From positions 4,107,501-4,171,500 of the forward strand of contig NZ_CP126980.1 in the NCBI RefSeq assembly GCF_030252345.1: 64,000 nt of DNA. The letters run 5' to 3'. The notes under the pieces were generated by a model. That model was not told the origin of the DNA and did not search any database. It saw nothing but the letters and a program-made list of their open reading frames with translations. Each line of letters opens with the position of its first letter. Position 1 is the stretch's first letter. Positions 63,001-64,000 of this stretch are shown here, one piece after another. The position numbers and the translations under genes were made by a program. The DNA comes from Actinoplanes oblitus (GTDB lineage: Bacteria; Actinomycetota; Actinomycetes; Mycobacteriales; Micromonosporaceae).

Positions 63001-63226
63001 GTGATTTGATCACGTGGTGATCCGGTGGTGATCGGATGTCGGCGACCGTTTCAGCACGGACGCGACTAAATTTGCAGGATCGATTGCATGGCGCCGCCCC
63101 GAGTGGCGCCTAAATCATGCACTCGCCCGGTGCCTGCGGAAACTCAAACCGACTCTGACCTGGCTTAACGCCTTCGTCCCGGCCTTGCGGGGCAGTGGTC
63201 ACGGAGTGTACTCGTGACACTAGGCG
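63001..63226. other. Interval between IS5 copy 2 and the tRNA fragment
   Basis: No gene. GTCACGGAGTGTACTCGTGAC (63199-63219) is an inverted repeat directly left of the tRNA fragment, a position where integrase arm or core sites occur in attachment regions. Confidence 0.4.
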
Positions 63227-63273
63227 TCTGACTGCGGATCAGAAGGTTAGGGGTTCGAGTCCCTTCGGGCGCA
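63227..63273 (+). other. Attachment-site copy: 3' half of a tRNA-Arg gene
   Basis: The anticodon arm TCTGA-CTGCGGA-TCAGA, the T arm AGGGGTTCGAGTCCCTT and the 3' acceptor strand CGGGCGC with A match the 3' half of actinomycete tRNA-Arg(ACG). The first 26 bases expected (GCGCCCG acceptor strand and D arm) are not upstream. The wobble base reads G instead of A. A tRNA 3' half at an element border is the usual att copy left by tRNA-directed integrases; the complete gene would lie at the other border, outside this window. Confidence 0.75.
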
Positions 63274-63285
63274 CTTTCGGCAAAG

Positions 63286-63315
63286 GCCGTGACCTGCGGA
63301 AATAAGGGTCACGGC
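63286..63315 (+). terminator. Intrinsic terminator after the tRNA fragment
   Basis: Stem GCCGTGACC and GGTCACGGC (9 bp) with a 12-base loop, followed by TTTTCTCTTT. This is the best T-tailed terminator in the window and is expected behind a chromosomal tRNA gene. Confidence 0.85.
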
Positions 63316-63659
63316 TTTTCTCTTTCCCACTTCTGCTTCACCGCATCCCGTCATATGGAACGTAGGTGATCGGTGGGTGACCATACCTCGATGGCGTGAC
63401 GATTGCAGTGGAAGTCGCGTGGCTTGCGGAAGCTCCGCCAGGGGCTCGATGCCCCTGTCGGCTACTGGAGTAGTGCCGGAGGGCGGCGCGGCGCGTGCCT
63501 CCTGCGCGATCGCCTAACTGAGCAGCGTAGGGCGACAGCTTCGCCGTCGGCGGAAGGCTGTGCAGCGTTAACCACGATTGAGGGAGGTATGGGTTACCCC
63601 TCAGATGGCCGAAGGCACCTAGGCTAGTCCTTCACATCCTCCGGCGCGAAGGGGCGCAA
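63316..63659. other. Intergenic region before the CYTH gene
   Basis: No gene is supported. It presumably contains the promoter of the CYTH gene. No repeat is noted. Confidence 0.4.
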
Positions 63660-64000
63660 ATGACTGCTGAGATCGAAGTTAAGTACCAGGTTGCCGACGT
63701 TGAGGGGCTGCTCGCCGCGATCCGCGAGCACGGCATTGCGCTGTCCGAACCGGTGGAACAGGACGACCAGGCCTACGCGCCCATTGGTTGGCAGTTCGGC
63801 GACGCGCGAATCGGTGTCACCTTCGTCCGGCTACGAAGGCAGGGCGGTCGATGTGTGTTTACGACGAAGACACCGGTCGATAATGTGCTTGCGTGTGTGG
63901 AGCATGAGACCGAGGTGTCCGACGCAACAGCGATGCACGCCGCGATTTTGGCGATGGGATACCAGCCGACGGTGAAGGTCGTGAAGACCCGCCGTACGGG
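63660..64000 (+). CDS. CYTH-domain protein (adenylate cyclase/thiamine triphosphatase fold), 3' end outside the window
   Basis: ATG at 63660, frame open to the window edge (113 codons). MTAEIEVKYQVADVEGLL contains the ExExK signature (EIEVK) of CYTH enzymes, which hydrolyse or cyclise triphosphates. RIGVTFVRLRRQGGRCVFTTK and ECxxHETEV-like VEHETEVSDAT (metal-binding Glu) follow in the expected order, then VKVVKTRR. Its composition is less extreme than the element's, in keeping with chromosomal DNA to the right of the attachment site. Confidence 0.85.
   Translation, partial: MTAEIEVKYQVADVEGLLAAIREHGIALSEPVEQDDQAYAPIGWQFGDARIGVTFVRLRRQGGRCVFTTKTPVDNVLACVEHETEVSDATAMHAAILAMGYQPTVKVVKTRRT

Noticed and set aside
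63200..63273. A complete tRNA-Arg gene
   Set aside because: The 5' acceptor strand GCGCCCG and the D arm are not found at the expected distance; only the 3' half matches.

Overview
The window is very G+C-rich DNA from a filamentous actinomycete. The mix of DUF4192, DUF6193, DUF4259, DUF932, PIG-L and CRISPR I-G families fits Micromonosporaceae best, although the genus cannot be fixed from sequence alone. Nearly everything left of about 63.2 kb reads as accessory DNA, an integrated plasmid or AICE-like element. It carries a broken plasmid RepA-type replication gene (60.5-61.5 kb). It ends at a 47-bp 3' half of a tRNA-Arg gene (63227-63273) whose 5' half is absent, as expected of an attachment-site copy. 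Chromosomal sequence (a terminator and a CYTH-domain gene) appears to resume beyond it.

Layout. 0-13.6 kb is a leftward run of plasmid-type genes: a ParB/KorB-like protein, two DUF4192 paralogues, a HExxH zinc protein, small coupled membrane and hypothetical genes, several decayed genes and many strong hairpins. Two long hairpin elements (5.06-5.19 and 9.14-9.28 kb) are related, with compensatory stem changes. At 13.58-20.55 kb a 7-kb element with two tandem tyrosine recombinases (Tn554 TnpA/TnpB-like) has split a dprA gene exactly inside the codons of its HRFL-x-RNR motif. Its cargo is an unrecognised 507-residue protein, two small membrane proteins and an AlpA-like DNA-binding protein. The leftward region resumes at 20.5-22.5 kb and is cut by an IS701-family element that itself contains an IS5-family element. 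An identical IS5 copy lies in opposite orientation at 62.1-63.0 kb, so about 37 kb is bracketed by inverted copies.

24.8-29.1 kb is a visibly less G+C-rich island: a secreted NucA/NucB-type nuclease toxin with a likely immunity protein and a lipoprotein. 29.4-42 kb mixes IS elements and remnants (IS5, IS5/ISL2, IS110), a decayed Mom-like GNAT gene, a GGDEF protein, a DUF932 protein, an orphan HypX/HoxX homologue, a truncated AraC regulator and a STAS protein.

42.3-53.7 kb is a CRISPR-Cas locus of type I-G (formerly I-U): csb1, csb2 and a cas3 fused to a Cas3-extension domain, translationally coupled, with no adaptation genes in the window. Four arrays surround them. Three of these share a related leader preceded by an intact or remnant cas3-extension 3' end, which implies duplication of a whole cas-leader-array unit. 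The fourth (52.1 kb) has a different repeat. Distal repeats are degenerate.

54-58.7 kb holds a lipoprotein and a tightly coupled leftward operon: truncated radical SAM, phosphoribosyltransferase, GT4 glycosyltransferase, 5'-3' exonuclease-like protein and PIG-L deacetylase. The GT4 plus PIG-L pairing recalls transfer and deacetylation of N-acetylglucosamine in thiol or aminoglycoside pathways. 58.8-61.9 kb is mostly gene debris, including the RepA-like pseudogene.
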